64,000 nt of DNA from UBA1447 sp964627535 (GTDB taxonomy: Bacteria > Bacillota > Clostridia > Oscillospirales > Acutalibacteraceae), in NCBI GenBank assembly GCA_964627535.1, contig CAZVJW010000004.1, positions 62,001 to 126,000 of the forward strand, written 5' to 3'. The notes under the pieces were generated by a model. It saw nothing but the letters and a program-made list of their open reading frames with translations, did no database searches and was not told the DNA's origin. Shown here piece by piece: positions 54,801-63,297 of the stretch (position 1 is its first letter; every line of letters starts with the position of its first letter). Position numbers and translations under genes: made by a program.

Positions 54801-56889
54801 TACAAGATTCGGTTATGTATTTACCGGTTGGGCACCGGGTATACCCGCGGCGGTACCTGCGGCAAACACAACATATACTGCTCAATGGGTTCCCGGTAAA
54901 TTTGTAATTACCTTTGATGCAAACGGGGGTACTGGCGGTACCAGTGCATCTATGTCATACAACTCAACAATAACAGCGCCAATTGTCGCCAGGTTTGGGT
55001 ATGCATTAACTGGTTGGTTACCTGAGCTTCCGTCAACTGTGCCTGCTGCGAACACAACATATAAAGCGGTGTGGACGCCCCTAAATTTCACAATAACCTT
55101 CAATGCCGGTGGGGGAGTGGGGGGTACAAGCGCTTTAATGGCGTACGAATCCGCGCTCAGCATTCCCGCGGTTTCAAGAGACGGATTTACATTCGCAGGC
55201 TGGTCACCGGCTGCCCCCGCAACAGTGCCGGCTGCGAATACAACTTATACTGCCTTGTGGAATCCAAAAAGTTATATAATTGCCTTTGACGCGAGCGGCG
55301 GTACAGGCGGCACAGTCGGAACCATGCTTTGCGGATCGACACTTTCCGCGCCTGCTGTTTCAAGGACAGGCTACACATTCGCAGGTTGGTCACCGGCTGT
55401 CCCCGCAACAGTCCCTGCGGGAAATACAACCTATGCGGCCCAGTGGAATCCAAACAGATATATAATAATTTTTGATGCAAATAACGGGATAGGCAGTACG
55501 AGCGGTGAGCAGTTATGTGGTGCTTCGCTTTCGGTGCCTAATGTAACAAAAGAAGGATATACTTTGACAGGTTGGTTACCTGAACTTCCGGTAACTGTTC
55601 CGGCCGAAAACTCAACATACAAAGCTCAGTGGAGTATAAACAACTATCAGATTACTTTTAATGCTGATGGCGGCGCTGGGGGAACATCTGTTTCGCTTGC
55701 TTATGGCTCATCGTTTTCCGCTCCGCCTGTTGCGAAAACCGGCTATACATTTGCCGGTTGGTCCCCGGACGTACCGGCAACGGTTCCTGCTGAAAATATA
55801 ACGTATACAGCCCTTTGGAATGTTAAAAGTTATACGGTAACCTTCAATGCTAACGGAGGGGTGGGGGGTACAAGTTTTACTTTGGCATACGGTTCAACAA
55901 TTACGGCGCCTTCCGTAACGAAAAGCGGTTATACTTTAACCGGCTGGTCTCCCGTAATGCCTTTGACAATGCCTGCACAAACGCTTCAGCTGACAGCGGT
56001 TTGGGTTCCGGCTTTATATGACGCCATCTTTATGGTTGATTCGCAAGAATATAAGAAAATTCCGACTTCGTTCGGTTCGCCGGTTTCTCAGCCTGCCGAT
56101 CCCGAAAAGCCGGGGAACTTATTTCTTGGCTGGGACCCGGGACTGCCAAGCTCAATGCCAAACCAAAACCTCACTTTTAATGCGGTATGGTATCCGTTCA
56201 GTTTTACTGTAAGCTTTAATTTAAATGGAGGTTCAGGCACCGTGCCGGTGTCTCAAACAGCGCCATGCGGGGAGTCAATAGATTTACCGGAAAAAGGTAA
56301 TCTTGCAAAAAATAATTATATATTTCTGGGTTGGTCAACAAATCCGAACGCAGAAATTCCTCTTGGTATTTTTTTCGTACCGGCAGATGATGCGATGCTT
56401 TATGCCGTTTGGGGTACGCGTCCTGTTTTAATTCCAAAAGGAGGTTCTGCAATCACGATTGAGGGGAGCAACAACTTTATCAGCGGTCTGGAAGCGGGTC
56501 TTTCGAAAGATGACTTTGAGAGCGGCTTTATAAATATTGTCGGTAATGCAAGACTGATTTATACTTTCTCAAACGGGTACTTCGGAACCGGTACTAAGGT
56601 TGAACTCGTTGATAACATAACAAATGAAGTACTGCAAACCTATTGCATCGTTATTTTCGGGGATGTGAACGGTGACGGCAATATCGACACCGGTGATGTG
56701 GGTAGGCTTTCGGATATTGCAAATTATGCATTTGCGCAATTTAACATAAACGAGGGTGACGCTTTTTTCAAGGCTGCCGATATCTTTTGTGACGGGGTTA
56801 TTGATGAAAACGATGTTGTTGTTATGGCAGATGTTTCTAAAAATATTCGGCAAATCAACCAGAATAACGGCGAAACGTTTCCGATTTAA
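51817..56889 (+). CDS. Secreted metallophosphoesterase 1 with 18 B-repeats and dockerin
   Basis: 1,690 residues; ATG 51817 follows ACGGAGGC. Signal peptide about residues 1-30. Residues 35-375 are a calcineurin-like phosphoesterase of the Dcr2/purple-acid-phosphatase type: FTVMQIADVQ (first motif, with Gln where His is usual), FTGDN, FGNHDDEG, a His in MHIIVPD and GHDHKNS. After this, about 18 B-repeats (residues 376-1530) make a long stalk. A conserved linker (GTGTKVELVDN) and a dockerin with calcium loops DVNGDGNIDTGD and CDGVIDENDV end the protein. First of four paralogues. Substrate and partner unknown; a cohesin was not found in the window. Confidence 0.9.
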   Translation: MLNKKRIISFVLAIVMIVTIAPRSAMKASASFAGALQFDTEGKFTVMQIADVQVSSGLFINSRVINLLKNAIARYHPDLCVFTGDNQTGTSVLYKGAIDKIIAPMTDTNTKFAVTFGNHDDEGGVSKQTQYDYYKSKGGNNFIDHDVSSLNGVGSGAIPIYPNGQTSGTPAFQVYLMDSGSDASSGYDCPYTDQVDYYIQRSITYPDVPSLWYMHIIVPDVFYETLTTTNNDTQGQSGNGSAFGSQTWYLQTNRINWAKSSMGTTIPDIYKELPCPANESTYKSTAHRSSANYGSKTLYESWVAYGNMLGTYYGHDHKNSFVTTTDDGIDIGYGKAPTLESYNDGNPGCRIYELDAANGTYNTFNVTESDLAKTNINFNANGGTGFMLGQLVNQNSNVTLNANTYTRAGYIFAGWATSAGGSVAYANGANYSIGTSDVTLYAKWTASNISYITFDANGGSGGTGPTARSPGAVLTAPAVTKSGYTFSGWLPVVPAAVPAVDTTYTAQWTANTYTVSYNSNGGTGSTAASSHTFGISANLTLNGFTKDGNSFLGWSTDPDAATASYTNGQSVVSLSPNAGAVITLYAVWSPNQYTITFNANGGTGGGSSLMTFGTALTAPIVSKTGYTFMGWSPEVPVTVPAENKTYTAQWNLNQVSITFNANGGIGGDGPTSMVPGAVLQAPTVTRPGYAFIGWTPLVPATVPAVDTIYTAQWDLIKVLITFNANGGSGGTEPTAMAPGTALTAPSVAREGYTLTGWLPSVPDTVPDMNSTYTAQWNINNYTVIFDANGGIGGSSTVLQYGEPVTGIPYVTREGYTFTGWLPLPDKVPAENITYKAQWSINSYTMTFDANGGTGTTSVLLPYGSVLSAPIVTNTGFAFSGWTPLVPTTVPAENSVYIAQWKVEKYVITFDANGGTGSTSGSYTYGDLLSAPEVVRTGYTFAGWSPELPSTVPAAITTFTAKWNINSYKITFEAAGGLGGTSETYIYGSPLTAPILTRFGYVFTGWAPGIPAAVPAANTTYTAQWVPGKFVITFDANGGTGGTSASMSYNSTITAPIVARFGYALTGWLPELPSTVPAANTTYKAVWTPLNFTITFNAGGGVGGTSALMAYESALSIPAVSRDGFTFAGWSPAAPATVPAANTTYTALWNPKSYIIAFDASGGTGGTVGTMLCGSTLSAPAVSRTGYTFAGWSPAVPATVPAGNTTYAAQWNPNRYIIIFDANNGIGSTSGEQLCGASLSVPNVTKEGYTLTGWLPELPVTVPAENSTYKAQWSINNYQITFNADGGAGGTSVSLAYGSSFSAPPVAKTGYTFAGWSPDVPATVPAENITYTALWNVKSYTVTFNANGGVGGTSFTLAYGSTITAPSVTKSGYTLTGWSPVMPLTMPAQTLQLTAVWVPALYDAIFMVDSQEYKKIPTSFGSPVSQPADPEKPGNLFLGWDPGLPSSMPNQNLTFNAVWYPFSFTVSFNLNGGSGTVPVSQTAPCGESIDLPEKGNLAKNNYIFLGWSTNPNAEIPLGIFFVPADDAMLYAVWGTRPVLIPKGGSAITIEGSNNFISGLEAGLSKDDFESGFINIVGNARLIYTFSNGYFGTGTKVELVDNITNEVLQTYCIVIFGDVNGDGNIDTGDVGRLSDIANYAFAQFNINEGDAFFKAADIFCDGVIDENDVVVMADVSKNIRQINQNNGETFPI
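52942..56415 (+). repeat. Coding B-repeat array of 18 units
   Basis: Units of about 65 codons, each with (I/V)TFxANGGxGG, GY(T/A)FxGW.P and YTAQW landmarks. Neighbouring units differ more than distant ones in places, which suggests repeated shuffling by recombination. Confidence 0.88.
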
Positions 56890-56966
56890 TGCATAAGATT
56901 GTTTTTTACAGATGATTCAGATACAAAATATTTTTTACAATTTAATCGTAAAAAAAATAAATGCGA

Positions 56967-56998
56967 CAAGCGGCGGAAGCAAAGGCTGAAGCCGCTTG
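56967..56998 (+). terminator. GCGGCGGAAGC-type hairpin after metallophosphoesterase 1
   Basis: CAAGCGGC pairs with GCCGCTTG. The same motif (GCGGCGGAAGC...GAAGCCGC) recurs after the next two paralogues, so it was probably copied with them. Confidence 0.7.
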
Positions 56999-57127
56999 AC
57001 TTGTTGAGAGAGTGTGTTAAACAGAAAATTTGCACAAATTTATGATTGGAAATATTAAAATATAAACGTTGTATTATAATATATATGTGTGTAAATCGTT
57101 TGGCATCAAAATTTACGGAGGCAAATT

Positions 57128-59866
57128 ATGTTAAACAGAAAGCGGATATTTTGTATATTTATAACACTGGTTATGCTTGTTCCCTTGGGACCGTGGTCGT
57201 CATTCAAGGCATCTGCGGCATATTCAGGAGTATTTCAATTTGATGAAAACGGAAAATTTACCGTTATGCAAATTGCAGACACTCAGGACAATCAAAATCC
57301 ATATGAAAGGGTTATTGCCGCGATTACGGATTCTATAGCAAGATACCATCCCGATCTGGTTGTGTTTACCGGTGATAATGTTATTGAAACAATCGTAACA
57401 AATTCAAATTTTGAAACCGCTATCAATAAAATTCTTGCTCCGTTGAATGCCACCGGTACGAAATTTGCGGTTACTTTCGGCAATCATGATGATGAGGGCG
57501 TCGGAGCTCCAAACAAAACAAACCAATACAGTTATTTTAAGTCCGTTGGCGGAAGCAATTTTGTTGATCATGATGTTAATTCTCTCGACGGAGTGGGAAG
57601 CGGTGTTATTCCGATATACCCGTACGGCCAGTCAAGCGGCACGCCTGCTTATCAGGTTTATCTGATGGATTCAGGAAGCGACCAGTCATCGGGTTCATAT
57701 GATTGCCCTTATACAAACCAACTTGATTATTACATTCAAAGGAGCCTGACCTTTCCAACCGTTCCTTCATTATGGTTTCAGCATGTTATTGTACCGGATA
57801 TTTATTCGGAGTGTATGACAACCGCAAATACCGGCGGCGGCGTTTCATTTAAAGGCAGCGGGTCGCCATTCAGTGATAATACATGGTATATTAATCCTTC
57901 CAAAATAAACTGGGCAAGGTGTTCATCAACGTCACTTGCGGATGTTTACAACGAAGCGCCCGCATGTGCAAATTTGTCGTTATATCAATCAGCGGCTCAC
58001 CGTTCTTCTCCGTCATACGGCAGTAAAACGCTTTATGAGGCTTGGAATACTTACGGCAACTTAAAGGGCGCATATTTCGGTCATGACCACTTGAATGAAT
58101 TTACATGCACAACGGATGACGGTATTGACCTTGGTTATGGCGAGTGCACAAATCTCTATAAAACACTTGGTGTTTACGCTTATAATGACGATAATCCGGG
58201 TGTAAGCATCTATCAGCTTTCAGCGGACGGATCCTACACCAACCAATATGTTGCGGAAAGTGATTTGGCAATTCCGGCTGTTGACCCTTCTGCGCCGACC
58301 GGCGGCACATTCCGCGTTCATGCAGTAACATTGCCAAATGCTTTTGGAAGAACCGACTGTGGAACATATGACGATGTTTGCATCTATTTTTTTAACTATC
58401 AAAATCCTGCAAATAATGCTGTCGATTATCTGTATAAGTCGCAAACGATTAACGGTGTTGCGCATGGTGGTAATGATGAATGGACAACACTGTTAAATGT
58501 ACCGGGCCCGATCAAGGATTGGAAAAGTTTCCAAATACGAAAAACAGGCGGAACCGATGATTGGTGCTGTGACTATTGGAACTTATACTATACGCCGTTA
58601 GGCGGTTCGGAAGTGCTTTTGGGGGGTTATAACGGCAGCGGTAATGATTGGTTTAAAAACAATCCATCTTCCGAGCAGGTTAATACACCCTGGTTTTCAG
58701 ACAGCAGCCGCACGGTCACTTTTAACGGTAACGGAGCTGACGGCGGCACAACAGCTTCGCAGGATATTGTATACGGCACCGCTGATTTCTTAAAATCCAA
58801 CGGGTTTACAAAAACAGGATACACTTTCGCGGGCTGGTCAACAACATCGACCGGCGAGGTCTCTTATGCGAACAAAGCAAAATTCCAAATGGGGACAGCC
58901 AATTCTACCCTTTATGCAAAGTGGACAGCTAATGTATACAATGTGGGTTATAACGGTAACGGAAGCGATGGGGGTTCCACATCAAGTTCGGTTCATACTT
59001 ATAATACGGCAAAAACTCTGACCGTAAACGGATATATAAAAACCGGCTATACTTTCGCGGGGTGGGCGACAAAAGAAGACGGTGGAATCACATTTACAGA
59101 CGGTCAAATAGTATCCAATATTGCGAAAAGCGGCTCTGTGTTGCTTTATGCCGTTTGGACACCTAATGTATATACGGTGGAATATTACAGCAATGAAAGT
59201 GACGGGGGTTCGACGGCGAACTCATTGCATACCTATAATGCTGCGCAAGCTCTTACCTGCAATGGTTTTACTAAAACGGGGTATTCGTTTTCCGGCTGGG
59301 CAGCCAGCGTCGGCGGGCCGGTTGTTTATCAGAACGGACAGGAAATAATAAACCTTGCGACAGGCGGAACTTTAATACTATATGCCGTATGGAGTAAAGA
59401 TCCGGTATTTCTTGCCAAGGGCGGTGAAGCGGAAACGGTGTTTGATCCCGCCGGTAATTTCATTTATGGCCTTGAACAGGGGCTGACAAAAGATGAGTTT
59501 GAGAGCGATTTTGTTAATATATCGGGTTTTGCAAGGCTTGTTTATACGTACGCAAACGGCAGCTTTGGGACAGGTACAAAGGTTGAGCTTGTTGACAATA
59601 TAACGAACGAGGTTGTACAGACTTATTACATTGTCATTTTCGGCGATTTTAACGGCGACGGCAGTATTGACAGCAATGATGAGGGATTGATTAAGGATAC
59701 CGCGAATTATATGTATCCTGCTTTGGACACTGAAAAGGATGCTGCTTTTTTCAAAGCAGGGGATGTTTACCGTGACGGTGTTATTGACGAAAACGATGCC
59801 TGTGTTATTCTGAATTCGTCAAACTATTTGCATCAGATAAACCAGATTACCGGTACGGCACCATAA
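57128..59866 (+). CDS. Secreted metallophosphoesterase 2 with unknown beta domain, 3 B-repeats and dockerin
   Basis: 912 residues; ATG 57128 follows ACGGAGGC. Signal peptide, then a phosphoesterase domain (FTVMQIADTQ, FTGDNV, FGNHDDEG, FQHVIVPD, FGHDHLNE) closely related to its neighbours. Residues 395-520 form an unfamiliar Trp/Cys-rich beta-type domain (GGTFRVHAVTLPNAF through GNDWFKNN) with some likeness to PLAT-type sandwiches (WKSFQIRKTGG, YWNLYY). Three B-repeats, a linker and a dockerin (GDFNGDGSIDSND, DGVIDENDA) follow. Confidence 0.9.
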   Translation: MLNRKRIFCIFITLVMLVPLGPWSSFKASAAYSGVFQFDENGKFTVMQIADTQDNQNPYERVIAAITDSIARYHPDLVVFTGDNVIETIVTNSNFETAINKILAPLNATGTKFAVTFGNHDDEGVGAPNKTNQYSYFKSVGGSNFVDHDVNSLDGVGSGVIPIYPYGQSSGTPAYQVYLMDSGSDQSSGSYDCPYTNQLDYYIQRSLTFPTVPSLWFQHVIVPDIYSECMTTANTGGGVSFKGSGSPFSDNTWYINPSKINWARCSSTSLADVYNEAPACANLSLYQSAAHRSSPSYGSKTLYEAWNTYGNLKGAYFGHDHLNEFTCTTDDGIDLGYGECTNLYKTLGVYAYNDDNPGVSIYQLSADGSYTNQYVAESDLAIPAVDPSAPTGGTFRVHAVTLPNAFGRTDCGTYDDVCIYFFNYQNPANNAVDYLYKSQTINGVAHGGNDEWTTLLNVPGPIKDWKSFQIRKTGGTDDWCCDYWNLYYTPLGGSEVLLGGYNGSGNDWFKNNPSSEQVNTPWFSDSSRTVTFNGNGADGGTTASQDIVYGTADFLKSNGFTKTGYTFAGWSTTSTGEVSYANKAKFQMGTANSTLYAKWTANVYNVGYNGNGSDGGSTSSSVHTYNTAKTLTVNGYIKTGYTFAGWATKEDGGITFTDGQIVSNIAKSGSVLLYAVWTPNVYTVEYYSNESDGGSTANSLHTYNAAQALTCNGFTKTGYSFSGWAASVGGPVVYQNGQEIINLATGGTLILYAVWSKDPVFLAKGGEAETVFDPAGNFIYGLEQGLTKDEFESDFVNISGFARLVYTYANGSFGTGTKVELVDNITNEVVQTYYIVIFGDFNGDGSIDSNDEGLIKDTANYMYPALDTEKDAAFFKAGDVYRDGVIDENDACVILNSSNYLHQINQITGTAP

Positions 59867-59908
59867 ATTAAACCGGGGATATTATTTATTCTGCGGGTAC
59901 GAAAACCA

Positions 59909-59937
59909 GGCGGCGGAAGCGTTATGCGGAAGCCGCC
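59909..59937 (+). terminator. GCGGCGGAAGC-type hairpin after metallophosphoesterase 2
   Basis: GGCGGC and GCCGCC pair around CGGAAGC...GCGGAA. A T-rich tail follows. Second copy of the motif described at 56967. Confidence 0.7.
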
Positions 59938-59950
59938 ATAATTATTTTTG

Positions 59951-59970
59951 TTAGGGTTTTATGAGTAATT
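59951..59970 (-). repeat. Family B end remnant next to family A copy 2
   Basis: The minus strand reads AATTACTCATAAAACCCTAA, 18 of 20 matches to the family B left end. It lacks the outer ATACT, and family A copy 2 begins at the very next base. Confidence 0.6.
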
Positions 59971-60128
59971 ATACTAATCGGCGATGAAAAGCGTTGTTAG
60001 ATTTGCGATGAATTTTTGTGCTGCACAAGGCGGATGACGATGCTTTGCTGTCGCAAGGCAAGGAGGACAACGCAGTACGGCGCAAAAAAGACCGCAAAGA
60101 TTCAATGCGTTTTATCGGTGGTTAGTAT
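59971..60128 (-). mobile_element. Family A repeat, copy 2 (158 bp)
   Basis: Reverse complement of 6264-6421 with about six differences over 158 bases. It starts ATACTAATCGGCGAT and ends GGTTAGTAT. The rest of the interval to the next gene (60129-60334) holds nothing else recognised. Confidence 0.85.
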
Positions 60129-60334
60129 TTGTATAATCTGCTCATTGAAATATAAAAACATTGGAATTATTGGAAATTTTCCGGTAAGTTATTATTGCCA
60201 TTAACACACGATGGATTAATGCGCATTTTATTACACTTAATAATATTAAACTCAAGGATGTGTGTTAAAATTAAATTGGTTTATTCTTTCGTTTGGTATT
60301 CAGCTTTGTATTTAAATAAAACGGAGGCTAATTT

Positions 60335-63064
60335 ATGTCAAGAAAAATGCGTGTGTTATCTATAATTATGGTGTTGACGATGCTTGCGACACTTGCGCCT
60401 TGGTCATCCATAAAGTCATCAGCGGCATTTACCGGCGCGCTTCAATTTGACGCAAACGGAAAGTTTACGGTGATGCAGGTGGCGGACATACAAACCAATA
60501 CAAGTGTGCCCGCAAGGGTTGTCGCGGCGATATCTAATAATATAAACCGCTACCACCCCGACCTCGTTGTTTTTACGGGTGATAATATTTATGAGGGTAT
60601 AAGCTCGGTTTCAAATTTTCAAACCGCTGTTAATTCTTTTCTCTCACCATTAATATCCACCAACACGAAATTTGCTGTTACCTTCGGCAATCATGATTCT
60701 GACGGTTCCGGTGGCAGTTTATTAAGTCAATACACTTATTACGGAACTAAAGGCGGAAGTCTTTTTATCGATCAGGATGTTCCTGCTCTCACCGGGGACG
60801 CCAGCGGCGTTATTCCTATATATGCAAACGGTCAAACAAGCGGTACACCGGCATTTGATGTCTATGTGATGGATTCCGGGCACAGCCCATCATCCGGCAG
60901 TTATGACGGCTGTTATACAAACCAGGTGGATTACTATATTCAAAGAAGCCAAACCTATCCGGATGTTCCTTCGCTTTGGTTTCAGCATGTCATAGTTCCC
61001 GATATAAATACAAGGTGCATGTCAACAACAAATAACGGCACCGGAGTTTCAAAAGGCGGTTTATACATTGACAATGCCAGAATAAATTATACAAGGTCAT
61101 CATCAACCTCGATGGCTGATATATATAAGGAAGCAACATGTCCGCCAAATACGTCGGTCTATGAATCTGCCGCTCACCGTTCATCAGCAGCCTACGGCAG
61201 TAAAACTCTTTATGAGGCTTGGCGGGATAACGGTAATCTGAAAGGCGCCTATTTCGGCCATGACCATCTGAATGAATTCACATGTACGACATCCGACGGT
61301 ATTGACCTCGGATACGGAGAATCAACGACACTGTATAAAACATTGGGTATAGTTAATTACAACGACGGCAATCCCGGAGTAAGCATTTATGAACTTGACA
61401 TAAGCGGCACATATACAAACGAATATTCGGCCGAGACAGAAATTGCCAAAGCAATGGTATCCTTTGATTCCAACGGCGGAATAGGGACAATGAGGAATCA
61501 ATTAGTGGCAAAAAGTTCGTCTGCAACCCTTGCCGTAAACTCATTCACAAAAACCGGATATGCTTTTAGCGGCTGGAACACAGCAGCCAACGGGACGGGC
61601 ACTTCCTATGTAAACGGAGCTTCTATTAACATCGGTACGACGGATATAACGCTGTATGCCAAATGGATGATAGTGAATCAAGACCAGGCGGCACCGACGG
61701 GTCTCTCAGGAGTTGCACCGACATACTATAATGACGCAACCGGCAGTATTACCGGCACAACCTCGACCATGCAATGGTCAACCACTTCCGGCGGCACTTA
61801 TACCACCTGCGGTACATCTGTTAACGGTTTAACCCCCGGAACCTATTTTGTAAGGAAAACGGCTTATGTGGGATACAACGCTTCACCGGATACGGCCGTC
61901 ACTGTACCTGTCGGACTGAACAGACCTCAAATCGCACCGACCGACTTAACGGGCGTTACCCCCACATACTACAATGACGCAACCGGCAGCATTACCGGCA
62001 CAACGACAGCGATGCAATGGTCAACCGCTTCCGGCGGAACTTATACCACCTGCGGCACATCTGTTTCCAACTTAACCCCCGGAACCTACTATGTTCGGTA
62101 TACCTCTTACGCCGGCTACAACGCCTCGCCGGATACATCTGTCGCAGTACCTGTTGGACCGAACAGACCTCAATCCGCACCGTCAGATTTATTCGGAGTT
62201 GCGCCGACCTATTATGGTGACAGCGATGGTAGTATTACCGGAACTACAACGGATATGGAATGGTCAATGACTTCCGGCGGTACATATACAGCTGTAACAG
62301 GCACATCCGTCACCGGCCTTGCAGCCGGCACCTATTATGTGAGGTACGCCGCCACGGCAGGATACGATGAGGGAACATACGCTTCCGTCGTTGTTGAGGA
62401 TGGACCGGTTCATAAAGTGACAATCACATTTAACGCAAACGGCGGCACGGGAAGTACAGGACCGGTTTTAATGACAGTCGGTGATGCTCTTTCAGCACCT
62501 ATTGTTGCCTGGGAAGGCTATATTTTTACCGGTTGGCTTCCGGAAGTTCCGGAGGAATGTCCTTCTGCCGATACGTTATATGTTGCGCAGTGGAAACCCC
62601 CGGTAACTTTTGAAACCGCAGCAGGTTCAACAACAGTTATTGATGGCGACTTAAATTTTATCTACGGTCTTAAACCCGGAATAACACAAACCGAATTCGA
62701 AAGCAGTTATATTATTACCCCAAGCTCTGCAAAGCTTGTCTATACATATGTAAACGGTAACTTTGGAACTGGTACTAAGGTTGAACTTGTTGACAAAATA
62801 ACGAATGAAATTGCACAAACTTATCAAATTATCATTTTCGGCGATTATAACGGCGACGGCAGTATTGACAGCAATGATGAGGGATTGATCATAGATACCG
62901 TGAATTATAGGTATACTGCGTTGGGCACTGAACAGGAAAGCGCTTTCTTCATGGCCGGGGATGTCTACCGTGACGGTGTGATTGATGAAAACGATGCCTG
63001 TATTGTTTTGAATTCCTTAAACGGTTTTTCCCCGATAAATCAAAGCCCCGATACGGCTCCGTGA
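60335..63064 (+). CDS. Secreted metallophosphoesterase 3 with three 81-residue modules and dockerin
   Basis: 909 residues; ATG 60335 follows ACGGAGGC. Signal peptide, then a phosphoesterase domain (FTVMQVADIQ, FTGDNI, FGNHDSDG, FQHVIVPD, FGHDHLNE). One B-repeat follows, then three tandem 81-residue modules of unknown type (starting APTGLSGVAPTYYNDATG), one more B-repeat, the linker domain and a dockerin almost identical to that of paralogue 2 (NGDGSIDSNDEGLI, DGVIDENDAC). Confidence 0.9.
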   Translation: MSRKMRVLSIIMVLTMLATLAPWSSIKSSAAFTGALQFDANGKFTVMQVADIQTNTSVPARVVAAISNNINRYHPDLVVFTGDNIYEGISSVSNFQTAVNSFLSPLISTNTKFAVTFGNHDSDGSGGSLLSQYTYYGTKGGSLFIDQDVPALTGDASGVIPIYANGQTSGTPAFDVYVMDSGHSPSSGSYDGCYTNQVDYYIQRSQTYPDVPSLWFQHVIVPDINTRCMSTTNNGTGVSKGGLYIDNARINYTRSSSTSMADIYKEATCPPNTSVYESAAHRSSAAYGSKTLYEAWRDNGNLKGAYFGHDHLNEFTCTTSDGIDLGYGESTTLYKTLGIVNYNDGNPGVSIYELDISGTYTNEYSAETEIAKAMVSFDSNGGIGTMRNQLVAKSSSATLAVNSFTKTGYAFSGWNTAANGTGTSYVNGASINIGTTDITLYAKWMIVNQDQAAPTGLSGVAPTYYNDATGSITGTTSTMQWSTTSGGTYTTCGTSVNGLTPGTYFVRKTAYVGYNASPDTAVTVPVGLNRPQIAPTDLTGVTPTYYNDATGSITGTTTAMQWSTASGGTYTTCGTSVSNLTPGTYYVRYTSYAGYNASPDTSVAVPVGPNRPQSAPSDLFGVAPTYYGDSDGSITGTTTDMEWSMTSGGTYTAVTGTSVTGLAAGTYYVRYAATAGYDEGTYASVVVEDGPVHKVTITFNANGGTGSTGPVLMTVGDALSAPIVAWEGYIFTGWLPEVPEECPSADTLYVAQWKPPVTFETAAGSTTVIDGDLNFIYGLKPGITQTEFESSYIITPSSAKLVYTYVNGNFGTGTKVELVDKITNEIAQTYQIIIFGDYNGDGSIDSNDEGLIIDTVNYRYTALGTEQESAFFMAGDVYRDGVIDENDACIVLNSLNGFSPINQSPDTAP
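61691..62407 (+). repeat. Three tandem 243-bp coding repeats
   Basis: Units begin at 61691, 61934 and 62177. The first two are nearly identical at DNA level (TATAATGACGCAACCGGCAG against TACAATGACGCAACCGGCAG), the third less so, which indicates a recent duplication. Confidence 0.9.
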
Positions 63065-63110
63065 AGAGAATAACCGCATGAATCATTGCTTTTCGGACAC
63101 AATAAAGATT

Positions 63111-63141
63111 AAGCGGCGGAAGCATTAAGCGGAAGCCGCTT
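63111..63141 (+). terminator. GCGGCGGAAGC-type hairpin after metallophosphoesterase 3
   Basis: AAGCGGC pairs with GCCGCTT, with CGGAAGC...GCGGAA between, followed by a T-rich tail. Third copy of the motif. Confidence 0.75.
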
Positions 63142-63297
63142 GTTTATTATATTTTTAAGAGTTGAATTAATAATTTATATTGTTGCTTCACATTTATAAT
63201 AAGAAAAATTTCCGGATAGAAAAATTATTTCATGAAAATGTGTTAAAATAGTACAGTAATATTGTAATTGTGTTTGTATTTATTGGGAGTAATTATT

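Noticed and set aside
52942..56415. Possible CRISPR array because of regular repeats
   Set aside because: Period is about 200 bases, the frame stays open throughout, and the repeats translate into B-repeats. There are no spacers.
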